From Bacteroidota bacterium (GTDB lineage: Bacteria; Bacteroidota; Bacteroidia; Sphingobacteriales; Sphingobacteriaceae): a DNA stretch of 52,603 nt. The stretch spans positions 1 to 52,603 of the forward strand of contig JABDBM010000022.1 in the NCBI GenBank assembly GCA_013288685.1. Direction: 5' to 3'. The notes under the pieces were generated by a model. That model saw nothing but the letters and a program-made list of their open reading frames with translations. It searched no databases and was not told the DNA's origin. Below, one piece after another: positions 8,532 through 16,626 of the stretch. A program made the translations under genes and the position numbers. Position 1 is the stretch's first letter, and each line of letters starts with the position of its first letter.

Positions 8532-9896
8532 TTATCCCCCCTGCGGCGAAAACTGCAAAATAAAGGCCGAACCCATCCCGCTTGTTGATTGCACCTGTAT
8601 ATTCCCTTTATGTAATAGCATAATTTGCTTGCACAAACTTAGCCCTATACCGCTGCCGGCCTTACGCGTACTAAAAAATGGGATAAATATTTTATCCAAT
8701 AGTTCGGGCGGCATGCCCATGCCATTATCGGCCACTTTAACCAATATTTTATTGTTACCGCCTATTTCGGCTGATAGCGTTAAGCGTGGCTCCTCGCGTT
8801 CTTTTACCGCCTCTATAGCGTTCACTATCAGGTTTATCATTACCTGTTCTATCAGGTTATGGTCGGCTTCTATGGCCAATGTAGGGTCTCGCAAAATGAT
8901 TTCAAGCTCAATATTTTTCTTCTCGAGCGTTGGGCGCATCAGGCTGCTAAGTGCCTCAAAAAGGTTACGCACCAGTATTTTGGTTAAATCGAGTTTGGTG
9001 ATTTTATTTAAACTGCGATAACTTTCTGTAAATTTAAGCAAGCCTTCGCTACGCCGCTTTATGGTATCTATACCCAGCTCCAAATCTTCCAGTTGGCTGC
9101 TCACCGGGCTATTGGCAATCTCAGGGCTTTTTAACCGGTTTTTTAACGTATCAGCTAATGAGGATATTGGCGCTACAGAATTCATAATCTCGTGCGTCAT
9201 CACATTCAAAAGCTTTTGCCATGCTTTTGATTCTGTTTCGTCCAGGGCCTCACTCACGTTTTGAAAGGCCACCAGTTTATAAATCTTATCATCACTGCGG
9301 AGTACACTTGCGGTAACCAAAATCTTAATCAACTGCTGATTATGGCTGATGGTTACAATTTTGGCATCGCCGGGTTTTAACTTGATGATTTCCTTATATA
9401 AAACTTCCTCGCGTTTTTCGAGCGAGTGAATGGTTTTGAGGTAGGGTACGCCGATTAACTTCTTAAACGATTCATTGATCCAACCCGTTTCGCCGGTTTC
9501 CTGCTCGTAGGACAGGATGCCGGTATCCACCAATTCCAGTATCTTTTGCAGGTAATGATATTGGGTCTCTCGCTCGCGGCTTATCAGTTTAAAAGTGGTA
9601 TTAATTTCGTTAAAACCTTTCCGCAACGGTTTCAATTCGTTGGGTGCTTTCCGCACATCAAAATGGCGCGAAAAATCGCGGTAATGTATTGATTCCACAA
9701 ATTGGCTTACCTCATCCTGCGCTTTTTTCTGAAAACGGATCATATCCAAAACAGAATAGATCACCAGCGGTACACTTATAATTAAAAAAATATAGTAACC
9801 TGTGCCCAGCACCACTAATATCGATGTTACGCTTATAATCATAAACATCAGTATCACACGCAGCACCAGCCGCCATTCGTAACGGTTAAATATCAT
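8532..9896 (-). CDS. NtrY-like membrane sensor histidine kinase
   Basis: The 454-residue protein has two N-terminal membrane helices (about 9-31 and 34-52) separated by only a few residues, so there is essentially no periplasmic sensor domain. A linker and a PAS-like domain (about 112-215) follow. The HisKA segment has H235 (NVMTHEIMNSVAPISS). The ATPase carries N359 (NLIVNAIEA), DNGMG (390-394) and GSGIGLSL (414-421). The MTHEIMNSVAPI phospho-acceptor region is typical of NtrY-type kinases. It is the second gene of an operon: its ATG overlaps the end of the response-regulator frame by 11 bases, implying translational coupling and a cognate pair. The stimulus must be sensed in the membrane or cytoplasm; with the divergent ABC genes next door, envelope stress or export load is a reasonable guess. 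Confidence 0.9.
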   Translation of the reverse strand: MIFNRYEWRLVLRVILMFMIISVTSILVVLGTGYYIFLIISVPLVIYSVLDMIRFQKKAQDEVSQFVESIHYRDFSRHFDVRKAPNELKPLRKGFNEINTTFKLISRERETQYHYLQKILELVDTGILSYEQETGETGWINESFKKLIGVPYLKTIHSLEKREEVLYKEIIKLKPGDAKIVTISHNQQLIKILVTASVLRSDDKIYKLVAFQNVSEALDETESKAWQKLLNVMTHEIMNSVAPISSLADTLKNRLKSPEIANSPVSSQLEDLELGIDTIKRRSEGLLKFTESYRSLNKITKLDLTKILVRNLFEALSSLMRPTLEKKNIELEIILRDPTLAIEADHNLIEQVMINLIVNAIEAVKEREEPRLTLSAEIGGNNKILVKVADNGMGMPPELLDKIFIPFFSTRKAGSGIGLSLCKQIMLLHKGNIQVQSTSGMGSAFILQFSPQGG

Positions 9897-11241
9897 ATTT
9901 GCTCAATCTGCGGTAAAGTGCGGTGCGGGTAAGTCCAAGTTCCTTAGCGGCCCTGGTAATGTTGCCATTATGTTTATCAATTACGCGCAAAATGGCATTT
10001 TTTTCGAGCGTACTTAAAGGTATATTGTCGTCATCAACAATCACCTCGGTCGATGTTTCTAAAATAGAGAATATCAGGTCGTCGGGGCGTAATATGTGAT
10101 CGTCGGCCATAATTACCGCGCGTTCAATGGTATATTGTAGTTCGCGTACGTTGCCGGGGTAATTGTACGATTTTAATTTAGCCATCGCCGCAGCATCAAA
10201 ATCTACCGTAGGCTTAAGGTATTTGCCCGCATATAGTTTGGCAAAATGCCTGGCCAGAATAATAATATCATCGTTACGCCTGCGTAATGGCGGCATATTA
10301 ATTTCAACAGTGTTTATCCGGTATATTAAATCCTTGCGAAAGCGACTTTCATTAGCCAACTCGCTTAATGGCAGGTTGGTGGCACATATCAGGCGAATAT
10401 CAACATCTACAGCTTTGTTGGTACCCAAACGTGTTACCTGCCGGTTTTGTAATACCGTTAACAATTTAGCCTGTTGTTGCAGCGATATATTGCCAATTTC
10501 GTCTAAAAACAGCGTTCCGCCTTGTGCATCTTCAAACCGACCGCTCCGGTCTTCCCGGGCATCGGTATAAGCGCCCTTTTTATGGCCAAACAATTCGCTT
10601 TCAAAAAGGGTATCGGTCAACGCACCAACGTCAACCTTAATAAATGGTTTATCAGCACGCAGGGAACGTTCATGAATGGCTTTTGCCATCAGGTCCTTGC
10701 CGGTGCCGTTTTCGCCCAAAAGCAAAATATTGGCATCAGTCGGTGCAATTTTATTCACCTTATGGAAAATATCCTGCATCACCTCCGAATCACCTAATAT
10801 CGATGTGTCGCCCGTGCCGCTTTTTGCTGATGTTTTAGCCGGTTTTACACCTTCTTTTTTATCCAGCAGGTCCTTAATGGTATCAATCAGTTTTTCGTTA
10901 TGCCAGGGTTTAACAATAAAATCGTTGGCGCCTTCTTTTAATGAACGAACCGCCAAATCAATATCGCCATAAGCGGTAATCATAATCACGCAAACGGCAG
11001 GTTTCCATTCCTTTATTTTACGCAGCCAATACAGCCCCTCGTTGCCGGTGTTAATGGCGCTGTTAAAGTTCATATCCAGCAAAACCAAATCAACCTGGTT
11101 ACGTTGCAGCAGCCAATTAAGGTTCTCGGGATTTTTTTCGGTAATTACCTCCTGCGCTTCTGTTTTAAGCAAAAGCTTAACGGCGGTAAGCACATCCGGA
11201 TCGTCGTCAACAATTAAAACAGTAGCTTTTTTTAGTATCAT
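9886..11241 (-). CDS. NtrC/NtrX-type sigma54-dependent response regulator
   Basis: The receiver domain has acidic residues D12-D14 and probable phospho-site D56 (LVLLDMNF). The AAA+ domain contains Walker A GENGTGKD (176-183), contact loop GAYTDA (223-228) and Walker B LFLDE (244-248). A C-terminal Fis-like helix-turn-helix ends RAAKELGLTRTALYRRL. At 451 residues the length is normal. It is the first gene of the operon with the sensor kinase and is transcribed away from the adaptor/ATPase/permease genes, the usual layout for a regulator of a divergent target. Its leader contains the same tandem 8-bp repeat seen before the permeases. The Gly-to-Asp change in GAFTGA is a pattern I recall from Bacteroidota regulators; whether it contacts sigma54 normally cannot be told here. 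Confidence 0.9.
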   Translation of the reverse strand: MILKKATVLIVDDDPDVLTAVKLLLKTEAQEVITEKNPENLNWLLQRNQVDLVLLDMNFNSAINTGNEGLYWLRKIKEWKPAVCVIMITAYGDIDLAVRSLKEGANDFIVKPWHNEKLIDTIKDLLDKKEGVKPAKTSAKSGTGDTSILGDSEVMQDIFHKVNKIAPTDANILLLGENGTGKDLMAKAIHERSLRADKPFIKVDVGALTDTLFESELFGHKKGAYTDAREDRSGRFEDAQGGTLFLDEIGNISLQQQAKLLTVLQNRQVTRLGTNKAVDVDIRLICATNLPLSELANESRFRKDLIYRINTVEINMPPLRRRNDDIIILARHFAKLYAGKYLKPTVDFDAAAMAKLKSYNYPGNVRELQYTIERAVIMADDHILRPDDLIFSILETSTEVIVDDDNIPLSTLEKNAILRVIDKHNGNITRAAKELGLTRTALYRRLSKYDI

Positions 11242-11248
11242 TCTTTTT

Positions 11249-11286
11249 CGTTCATTAGTTCACTGGTTCACCGGTTTATTGGTGGA
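11249..11286 (-). repeat. Tandem 8-bp RTGAACYA repeat in the leader of the regulator operon
   Basis: Read on the minus strand, the bases just before the regulator start contain AAACCGGTGAACCAGTGAAC and TAATGAAC, the same octamer tandem found upstream of the plus-strand transporter genes. Here it is oriented with the minus-strand gene, so the element follows gene direction rather than genome direction. Confidence 0.7.
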
Positions 11287-11694
11287 TGTTTGCCAATAAT
11301 ACTATAATTTATCATTTATTCCGCAAATGTTACTTATTTTAGTGTAAAACAAGCAACCATTAAAAATAAGCGACGTCTCATTGACCAATCAACGAGTACT
11401 TATCAATTTTTGTGCTAATTCATAAATATTAATCATAATTTGCTGCATTAAAGCCGCATCATTAAGCATAAACCTATAAACCAATAAACTAATGAATAAA
11501 CAGCCGCCAATATCAATTAACTGATGAACCAATGATCAAATTACCGCGGTGTATCATAACCGTACACTTGCTGTAACAGAAGCGTACGCTTCAATAATAC
11601 ATTTTAGGTTTAAATTGCTGAAAAACAGCTATTTAATTTGTGGCATATTCTTTTGTAACTATATACCAAAATATAAAATAATAAACTATTTACA
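11287..11694. promoter_or_regulatory. Divergent control region between regulator operon and transporter operon
   Basis: This stretch contains no credible gene and should hold promoters for both directions. It is AT-rich and includes further loose octamer words at 11476-11535 (AATAAACTAATGAATAAAC, AACTGATGAACCAATGATC) and the palindrome described separately. A TGGCAT...TTTGTA pair at 11641-11657 resembles a sigma54 -24/-12 promoter, but its spacing is one base too long. No assured start site can be given. Confidence 0.5.
11561..11588. promoter_or_regulatory. Imperfect palindrome, candidate enhancer site for the NtrC-type regulator
   Basis: CGTACACTTGCTG and CAGAAGCGTACG form two inverted arms (one mismatch, one extra base) around TAA. 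It lies about 107 bp before the adaptor start, 80 bp upstream of the imperfect -24/-12-like pair, and in the region shared with the regulator operon. That is where enhancer-binding proteins of this class usually bind. Assignment to the adjacent regulator is inference. Confidence 0.38.
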
Positions 11695-12948
11695 GTGGAC
11701 AGAGTAATTGAAAAAAAGACCTGGAATACCAAAAGGATACTAACCATTGGCGGCATAGCAGCCATTGTTTTATTAATTGCAGGCGCTATTTATGGCACGT
11801 CTGGTAAAAGCAAATTAGATGTTGATACCGAACGGCTAACTATCAGCGAAATAACTAAAGGGCCTTTTCAGGAAAATATCCCGGTTAATGGCACCGTAAT
11901 GCCGCTTAGTACCTTTTATATCGACGCATCAGATGGTGGCCGCGTTGAGCAAAAATATGTGGAAGACGGTGCGATAGTTAAGGCGGGCGACCCGATTTTA
12001 AGATTATCAAACACCGACCTTGAGTTGAGACTGGCACAGGAAGAAACTTCTGTATACGGTAACCAAACACAGATGCAGATTTCGAAATCGAATTCACAGC
12101 AAAACACCGTTACTAAGTTAAACAACATGGCAGCTGTTGATCAGGCGTTTAAAGAAGCAGAACGTATTTATAAATTAGATAAAGATTTATACGCCAAAAA
12201 AGCTATTGGTCTGCAGGAGTTTCAATCGGCGAAAAACACCTATGATTACCAGTTATATAACAGGAAGTTATCGCAACAAATATTGCAACAGGATTCCGCA
12301 ATGGTTAAGCAACAGGATATCCAAACTAAGGAGCAATATGCCCAAATGAAGACGACTTTAGATCTGTTGCGTAAAGAGGTGGCAGCGCTTATTGTACGTG
12401 CCCCCACCGCTGGCCAGTTAACCAACTTCGACGCAGAGATTGGACAAGACAAAAATAAAGGTGAGCACCTGGGCCAAATTGACGTAGCAACGGGCTTTAA
12501 GGTGAAAGTAGGTGTGGAAGAGCACTATCTTAACCGCGTATTCACTGGTTTAAAAGGTGATTTTCAGTATGGTGAAAAAACCTATAAACTGATTGTAAAA
12601 AAGGTATACCCTGCGTTATTAGCAGGCCAGTTTACGGTAGATATGGCCTTTGTAGGCCCGGTACCAGACGGCATCAGAAAAGGCCAAACCTTACAGGTAC
12701 GCCTGTTCCTGAGCGACCAAACAACAGCATTATTATTACCTAAAGGCGGTTTCTTCCAGCAAACCGGTGGCAACTGGATATTTAAGGTGAGCGAAGACGG
12801 CAAAAAAGCTTATAAAGTTAACATAGCCATTAATCGCCAAAGTCCTGATTACTATGAGTTAACATCAGGTTTAAATGTAGGCGACAAAGTAATTACATCA
12901 AGCTACGAGACTTACGGGGATATACAGGAATTGATATTGAAGAAATAG
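11695..12948 (+). CDS. HlyD/MacA-family periplasmic adaptor subunit
   Basis: The 417-residue protein starts at GTG 11695; no nearby in-frame ATG would keep the membrane anchor. A single helix at about 15-35 anchors it in the inner membrane. The lipoyl-like half-motifs (VNGTVMPLSTFYIDASDGG..., DGAIVKAGDPILRLSN) lie at about 62-107 and the second half near 225-250 (IVRAPTAGQL). Between them runs an alpha-helical hairpin rich in Q, K and E. Beta-barrel and membrane-proximal domains end near GDKVITSSYETYGDI. MacA-type adaptors link an inner-membrane ABC transporter to an outer-membrane channel. It is first in the transporter operon, 166 bp before the ATPase gene. No TolC-like gene is in the window, so the outer partner must lie elsewhere or be absent. 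Confidence 0.9.
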   Translation: MDRVIEKKTWNTKRILTIGGIAAIVLLIAGAIYGTSGKSKLDVDTERLTISEITKGPFQENIPVNGTVMPLSTFYIDASDGGRVEQKYVEDGAIVKAGDPILRLSNTDLELRLAQEETSVYGNQTQMQISKSNSQQNTVTKLNNMAAVDQAFKEAERIYKLDKDLYAKKAIGLQEFQSAKNTYDYQLYNRKLSQQILQQDSAMVKQQDIQTKEQYAQMKTTLDLLRKEVAALIVRAPTAGQLTNFDAEIGQDKNKGEHLGQIDVATGFKVKVGVEEHYLNRVFTGLKGDFQYGEKTYKLIVKKVYPALLAGQFTVDMAFVGPVPDGIRKGQTLQVRLFLSDQTTALLLPKGGFFQQTGGNWIFKVSEDGKKAYKVNIAINRQSPDYYELTSGLNVGDKVITSSYETYGDIQELILKK

Positions 12949-13103
12949 TGATTAGAGGTTGGAGATTAGAGGTTAGGAAAAGCTGCGCTGTAAGTTGCGA
13001 GCTGTACACCAATGAACTAATGAACCAGTGAACAAATAAACTAAATTAATTAACTTAAACTATAAAATCAAATCCTTCCGCAATTAAACAATGGAGAGGG
13101 TTT
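12949..13103 (+). repeat. Spacer adaptor-ATPase: GATTAGAGGTTAG block plus octamer repeat
   Basis: Directly after the stop codon come GATTAGAGGTTGG and GATTAGAGGTTAGG, then a tandem of ATGAACTA, ATGAACCA, GTGAACAA and ATAAACTA words at about 13008-13045. Both modules recur in the permease spacers. An AT-rich stretch leads to the ATPase ribosome-binding site. No terminator is seen, so co-transcription with the adaptor is likely. Confidence 0.7.
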
Positions 13104-13109
13104 AGGAGG
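13104..13109 (+). promoter_or_regulatory. Perfect Shine-Dalgarno AGGAGG before the ATPase gene
   Basis: AGGAGG lies 5 bases before the ATG at 13115. None of the permease genes has such a site; their starts follow A-rich or octamer-repeat sequence. In Bacteroidota the anti-Shine-Dalgarno is usually occluded on the ribosome, so a perfect site is unusual and may mark a special translation setting for the shared ATPase. Confidence 0.75.
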
Positions 13110-13114
13110 CAAAA

Positions 13115-13792
13115 ATGATAAAAATTACAGATCTCGAAAAATTTTACCGCACCGAAGAGGTAGAAACAATAGCTTTAAACAAGCTATCAATTGAAGTTAA
13201 AACCGGCGAGTTTGTTGCCATAATGGGTCCATCGGGCTGCGGCAAATCAACTTTGCTGAACATCCTGGGTATGTTGGATGATCCGGATGAAGGCAGCTAC
13301 GTTTTTAACGGAATTGAAGTGGCTCATTTTACCGAACGTAAACGTGCCGATCTGCGCAAGCACAACATTGGTTTCGTATTCCAAAGCTTTAACCTGATTG
13401 ATGAATTAACCGTATTCGAAAATGTTGAACTACCATTGATTTACACTGGTGTTCCATCGGCAGAGCGTGTTAAGAGGGTAGAGGAAGTGTTAGACAAAAT
13501 GCAAATTATGCACCGTCGTAACCACTACCCGCAACAATTATCGGGTGGTCAGCAACAGCGTGTGGCTATTGCCCGTGCGGTTGTGAACAAACCAAAGCTG
13601 ATTTTGGCGGATGAGCCCACCGGTAACCTTGATAGCAGTAACGGTAATGATGTAATGGAATTGTTAACCGATTTGAACGAACAGGGAACAACCATCATCA
13701 TGGTTACTCACTCCGAGCATGATGCCCGCTACAGCCACCGTATCATCCGTTTGCTGGATGGTCAAAGCGTAGTGGAAAACATAATGATTTAG
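13115..13792 (+). CDS. MacB/LolD-type ABC transporter ATP-binding protein
   Basis: This 225-residue single nucleotide-binding domain has Walker A GPSGCGKST (38-46), Q-loop Q90, signature LSGGQQQR (142-149), Walker B LILADEPTGNLD with D166/E167, and switch H199 (MVTHSEHD). All ATPase residues are present. The sequence type (FVFQSFNLIDELTVFENVELP) belongs to the type VII/MacB-LolD-FtsE group that works with FtsX-fold permeases by mechanotransmission rather than by moving substrate through the membrane. It is the only ATPase gene in the window and precedes fifteen permease genes, so it is the likely common engine for all. Its start is set by the ATG five bases after a perfect ribosome-binding site. 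Calling it a macrolide exporter would go beyond the evidence. Confidence 0.93.
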   Translation: MIKITDLEKFYRTEEVETIALNKLSIEVKTGEFVAIMGPSGCGKSTLLNILGMLDDPDEGSYVFNGIEVAHFTERKRADLRKHNIGFVFQSFNLIDELTVFENVELPLIYTGVPSAERVKRVEEVLDKMQIMHRRNHYPQQLSGGQQQRVAIARAVVNKPKLILADEPTGNLDSSNGNDVMELLTDLNEQGTTIIMVTHSEHDARYSHRIIRLLDGQSVVENIMI

Positions 13793-14111
13793 TCCGAAAG
13801 TCAGTAAAGTCCGAAAGTAAAATGCCGGATTTCCATCGACTGAATTGGTCAGAAGTCAGAAGGTATCGAACTTTCTAATGACCAATGACTACTGACCAAT
13901 GACCAAACCACCACGAAAGTTTATATAAGTTAATAATAAGTGCCTCCGCTAACTCCTCCTTAAATGGAGGGGTTGGCTTGTGGGATGGAATTGCTGTGCC
14001 TTGTTTTTTTAAGTTCTGCGTATTGGTGAGATCGACAATCGAAGTGTAATAACTGTTGATGGCCAACTACTTAGAGCTTTAAATGGTTGAACAAATTAGT
14101 TGGATATTACC
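13793..14111 (+). repeat. Spacer ATPase-permease 1: short-word blocks and a GC hairpin
   Basis: The 319-bp spacer has no gene. After the stop codon come GTCCGAAAGTCAG and GTCCGAAAG words, then ATGACCA-type octamers (13878-13905). A hairpin at 13948-13977 follows (GCTAACTCCTCC against GGAGGGGTTGGC, two mismatches), related to the larger hairpins further right. The last 130 bp show nothing definite. No T-run follows the hairpin, so read-through into the permeases is possible. Confidence 0.6.
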
Positions 14112-16535
14112 ATGATAAAAAACTTCATAAAAACTGCATTTCGTACGCTGTTAAAAAACAAGGGTTTTACGGCAATTAACGTTTTAGGGCTGGCTTTAGG
14201 GTTGGCTACCTGTATGCTTATTGTTTTTTACGTACTGGATGAGTTAAGTTACGACAAGTTCAACGTTAATGCCGACCGGATTTACCGCGTTAATAACGAT
14301 ATCAAATTTGGTGGTATCACCAACTCTTATGCGGTTTCGCCAGCGCCTATGGCAACCGCTTTGTTGGCCGAACTCCCCGAAATAGAAAATACTGTAAGGT
14401 TTAGGGACCAGGGTAGTTTCCAGGTAAAGAAGGGTAATCAAAATATAAGGGAGATGAGGCGGATTTATGCCGATGCATCTGTTTTCAGTGTGTTCACGCT
14501 CCCGATGATTGCTGGTGACCCAAAAACTGCTTTAAAAGACCCGCGCACAGTTGTTATTACTGAAAACACAGCCAAAAAGTATTTTAATACCACTAATGCC
14601 GTAGGGAAAACACTTACGGTTAACGATAGTATATTGTATAAAGTTACCGGCATAATACACGATATGCCCAAACAGGCGCATTTTAACTATGATTTTTTTG
14701 TGTCGATGGAGTCACTCGCCGACAGTAAAAATGTAAGTTGGGTAAGTAACAACTATGTAACGTACGTGTTGCTCAAAAAAGGGGTATCGCCACAAGCTGT
14801 GGAAGCCAAATTCCCGGGGCTAATCAAAAATCATGTGGGTTCGCAATTGGAGGCTATCATTCATTTAAGTTATGATGCATTTCAAAAAACAGGGAATTAT
14901 TTTCGACTTAATCTTACCCCGGTTACTGATATTCACCTTCACTCAAACAGGGTAGCCGAGCTGGGGGCTAATAGCGACGTAAAATACGTTTACATGTTTT
15001 CAGCGGTTGCCATATTCATACTATTAATTGCCTGCGTTAATTTCATGAACCTTTCTACCGCGCGCTCATCAAACCGTGCGCGCGAGGTAGGGGTAAGGAA
15101 AGTATTAGGCTCTCCGCGCAAGTTTTTAGTAGCGCAATTTTTGTCCGAATCGGTAATGGTTACGTTTGTTGCTACCGCGATAGCCGTTTTTGGCGCATGG
15201 GCGTTATTACCGCTATTTAACCAGATATCAGGCAAGGAGTTGGCTTTTACCACCCAAACATTTGTTTGGCTTACGCCAACACTCATTTTATTGGTGATTG
15301 TAATAGGCTGCCTTGCGGGATCTTACCCGGCGCTCTTTCTTTCGGCCTTTCGGCCCATCGATGTATTAAAAGGTAAGTTATCGTCGGGTTTCAAGGGCGG
15401 CTGGCTGCGTAGTTTCCTGGTGGTTTTTCAGTTTGCTATATCTATTTTCCTGATTATCGGTACATTGGTGATTTATAACCAGTTAAAATATATACAAAAC
15501 CGCGACCTTGGCTTTAAACGCGACCAGATACTGGTAATCCACAACGTTTACACTATCGGGAGCCAAACCAAAGTATTTAAAGAAGATATTAAAAAATTTC
15601 CGGAGGTGGCCAATTTAACACTTACCGGTTTTTTACCCAACGAAGGGTATAACAACAACACAACGTTTTTTCAAGATCATAGTATGGATTCCAAAAAGGC
15701 GTTAACGACTGCTGTATGGGCAGTTGACGAAAACTATATTCCAACCCTTGGGATGAAAGTGATTGCCGGTCGGAATTTTTCGAAGCAAATGTCAACCGAC
15801 ACTTCGGCTGTAATTATCAACGAGAGCGCTGCGCGGAGGCTTGGTTTTACCGATCCATTAAACAAACAATTGTATTATCCAACGGATAATATGGCTAAAA
15901 ACATCAAACCGGTGCACATTATCGGCGTAATTAAAGATTTCAATTTTAAATCATTACGCGAAAACATAAGCCCCATGGTATTAAGTTATGGCGATGATTG
16001 GGGGGCCTTAGGAATAAAGGTGAAAGCAGTAAATATACCGTCGCTGGTTGCCAAAATAAAAGACAGGTGGAAGGCGTTGGCTCCTAACCAGCAGTTTGAT
16101 TATTCGTTTATGGACGATGATTTTGATGCCGATTACCGCGCCGAACAACGTGTGGGCACCATCTTTATCACATTTACTTCGCTGGCAATTGTTATAGCGT
16201 GTTTGGGCTTGTTTGGTTTGGCCGCATACGCTGCAGAGCAGCGTACAAAAGAAATTGGTATTCGCAAGGTATTGGGCGCCAGGGTATCAACCATAGTAAG
16301 AATGCTTTCGGTAGATTTTTTAAAATTGGTATTGATATCCATTTTGGTTGCCGGCCCTTTTGGCTGGTTTTGGGCTCACAGCTGGCTCAACAGTTTTGCC
16401 TACCGGGAAAACGTACAGTGGTGGGTTTTTGCCGTAGCAGGCTTTGGCGCTATCGCTATTGCGTTTATTACAATCAGTTTTCAATCTATAAAGGCAGCGT
16501 TGAGTAACCCGGTTAATAGCCTTAAAAGTGAGTAG
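14112..16535 (+). CDS. Double-FtsX ABC permease 1 (subfamily A)
   Basis: A longer frame opens at a TTG at 14100, but every paralogue begins MIKN/MIRN, so ATG 14112 is chosen (807 residues). Layout: cytoplasmic amphipathic start, TM1 at about 20-42, MacB-type periplasmic domain (about 45-285), TM2-TM4 (about 290-405) with coupling motif REVGVRKVLGS near 324, and TM5 near 438-458. A second periplasmic domain with GVIKDFNFKSLRENI follows, then TM6-TM8 (about 685-795) with KEIGIRKVLGA near 712 and the tail NPVNSLKSE. It lacks its own ATPase domain, so it should use the ATPase encoded just upstream. The protein equals a fused pair of MacB membrane halves in the inner membrane. It is closest in wording to permeases 2, 3, 5 and 8. 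Substrate unknown. Confidence 0.92.
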   Translation: MIKNFIKTAFRTLLKNKGFTAINVLGLALGLATCMLIVFYVLDELSYDKFNVNADRIYRVNNDIKFGGITNSYAVSPAPMATALLAELPEIENTVRFRDQGSFQVKKGNQNIREMRRIYADASVFSVFTLPMIAGDPKTALKDPRTVVITENTAKKYFNTTNAVGKTLTVNDSILYKVTGIIHDMPKQAHFNYDFFVSMESLADSKNVSWVSNNYVTYVLLKKGVSPQAVEAKFPGLIKNHVGSQLEAIIHLSYDAFQKTGNYFRLNLTPVTDIHLHSNRVAELGANSDVKYVYMFSAVAIFILLIACVNFMNLSTARSSNRAREVGVRKVLGSPRKFLVAQFLSESVMVTFVATAIAVFGAWALLPLFNQISGKELAFTTQTFVWLTPTLILLVIVIGCLAGSYPALFLSAFRPIDVLKGKLSSGFKGGWLRSFLVVFQFAISIFLIIGTLVIYNQLKYIQNRDLGFKRDQILVIHNVYTIGSQTKVFKEDIKKFPEVANLTLTGFLPNEGYNNNTTFFQDHSMDSKKALTTAVWAVDENYIPTLGMKVIAGRNFSKQMSTDTSAVIINESAARRLGFTDPLNKQLYYPTDNMAKNIKPVHIIGVIKDFNFKSLRENISPMVLSYGDDWGALGIKVKAVNIPSLVAKIKDRWKALAPNQQFDYSFMDDDFDADYRAEQRVGTIFITFTSLAIVIACLGLFGLAAYAAEQRTKEIGIRKVLGARVSTIVRMLSVDFLKLVLISILVAGPFGWFWAHSWLNSFAYRENVQWWVFAVAGFGAIAIAFITISFQSIKAALSNPVNSLKSE

Positions 16536-16626
16536 GGGAGTCCGAAAGTCGGGAAAGTCCGGAAGTCCGAAAGAAAAAAATGGACACCAGTGAACTAATG
16601 AACCAGTGAACTAATTAACTATTAAA
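16536..16626 (+). repeat. Spacer permease 1-2: TCCGAAAG block plus octamers
   Basis: GGGGAGTCCGAAAGTCGGG and repeats of GTCCGGAAGTCCGAAAG follow the stop codon. Then come GTGAACTA, ATGAACCA, GTGAACTA words ending 10 bases before the next ATG. This spacer is a near copy of the next one, so gene plus spacer probably duplicated as a unit. Confidence 0.8.

Noticed and set aside
11641..11657. Sigma54 -24/-12 promoter (TGGCAT...TTTGTA) before the adaptor gene
   Set aside because: The spacing between the GG and the G of the second element is 13 instead of 12 bases, and the -12 element reads GT rather than GC. Kept only as a weak possibility.
14100..14111. TTG start for permease 1, adding four residues
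   Set aside because: All comparable paralogues begin MIKN/MIRN, matching the ATG at 14112.
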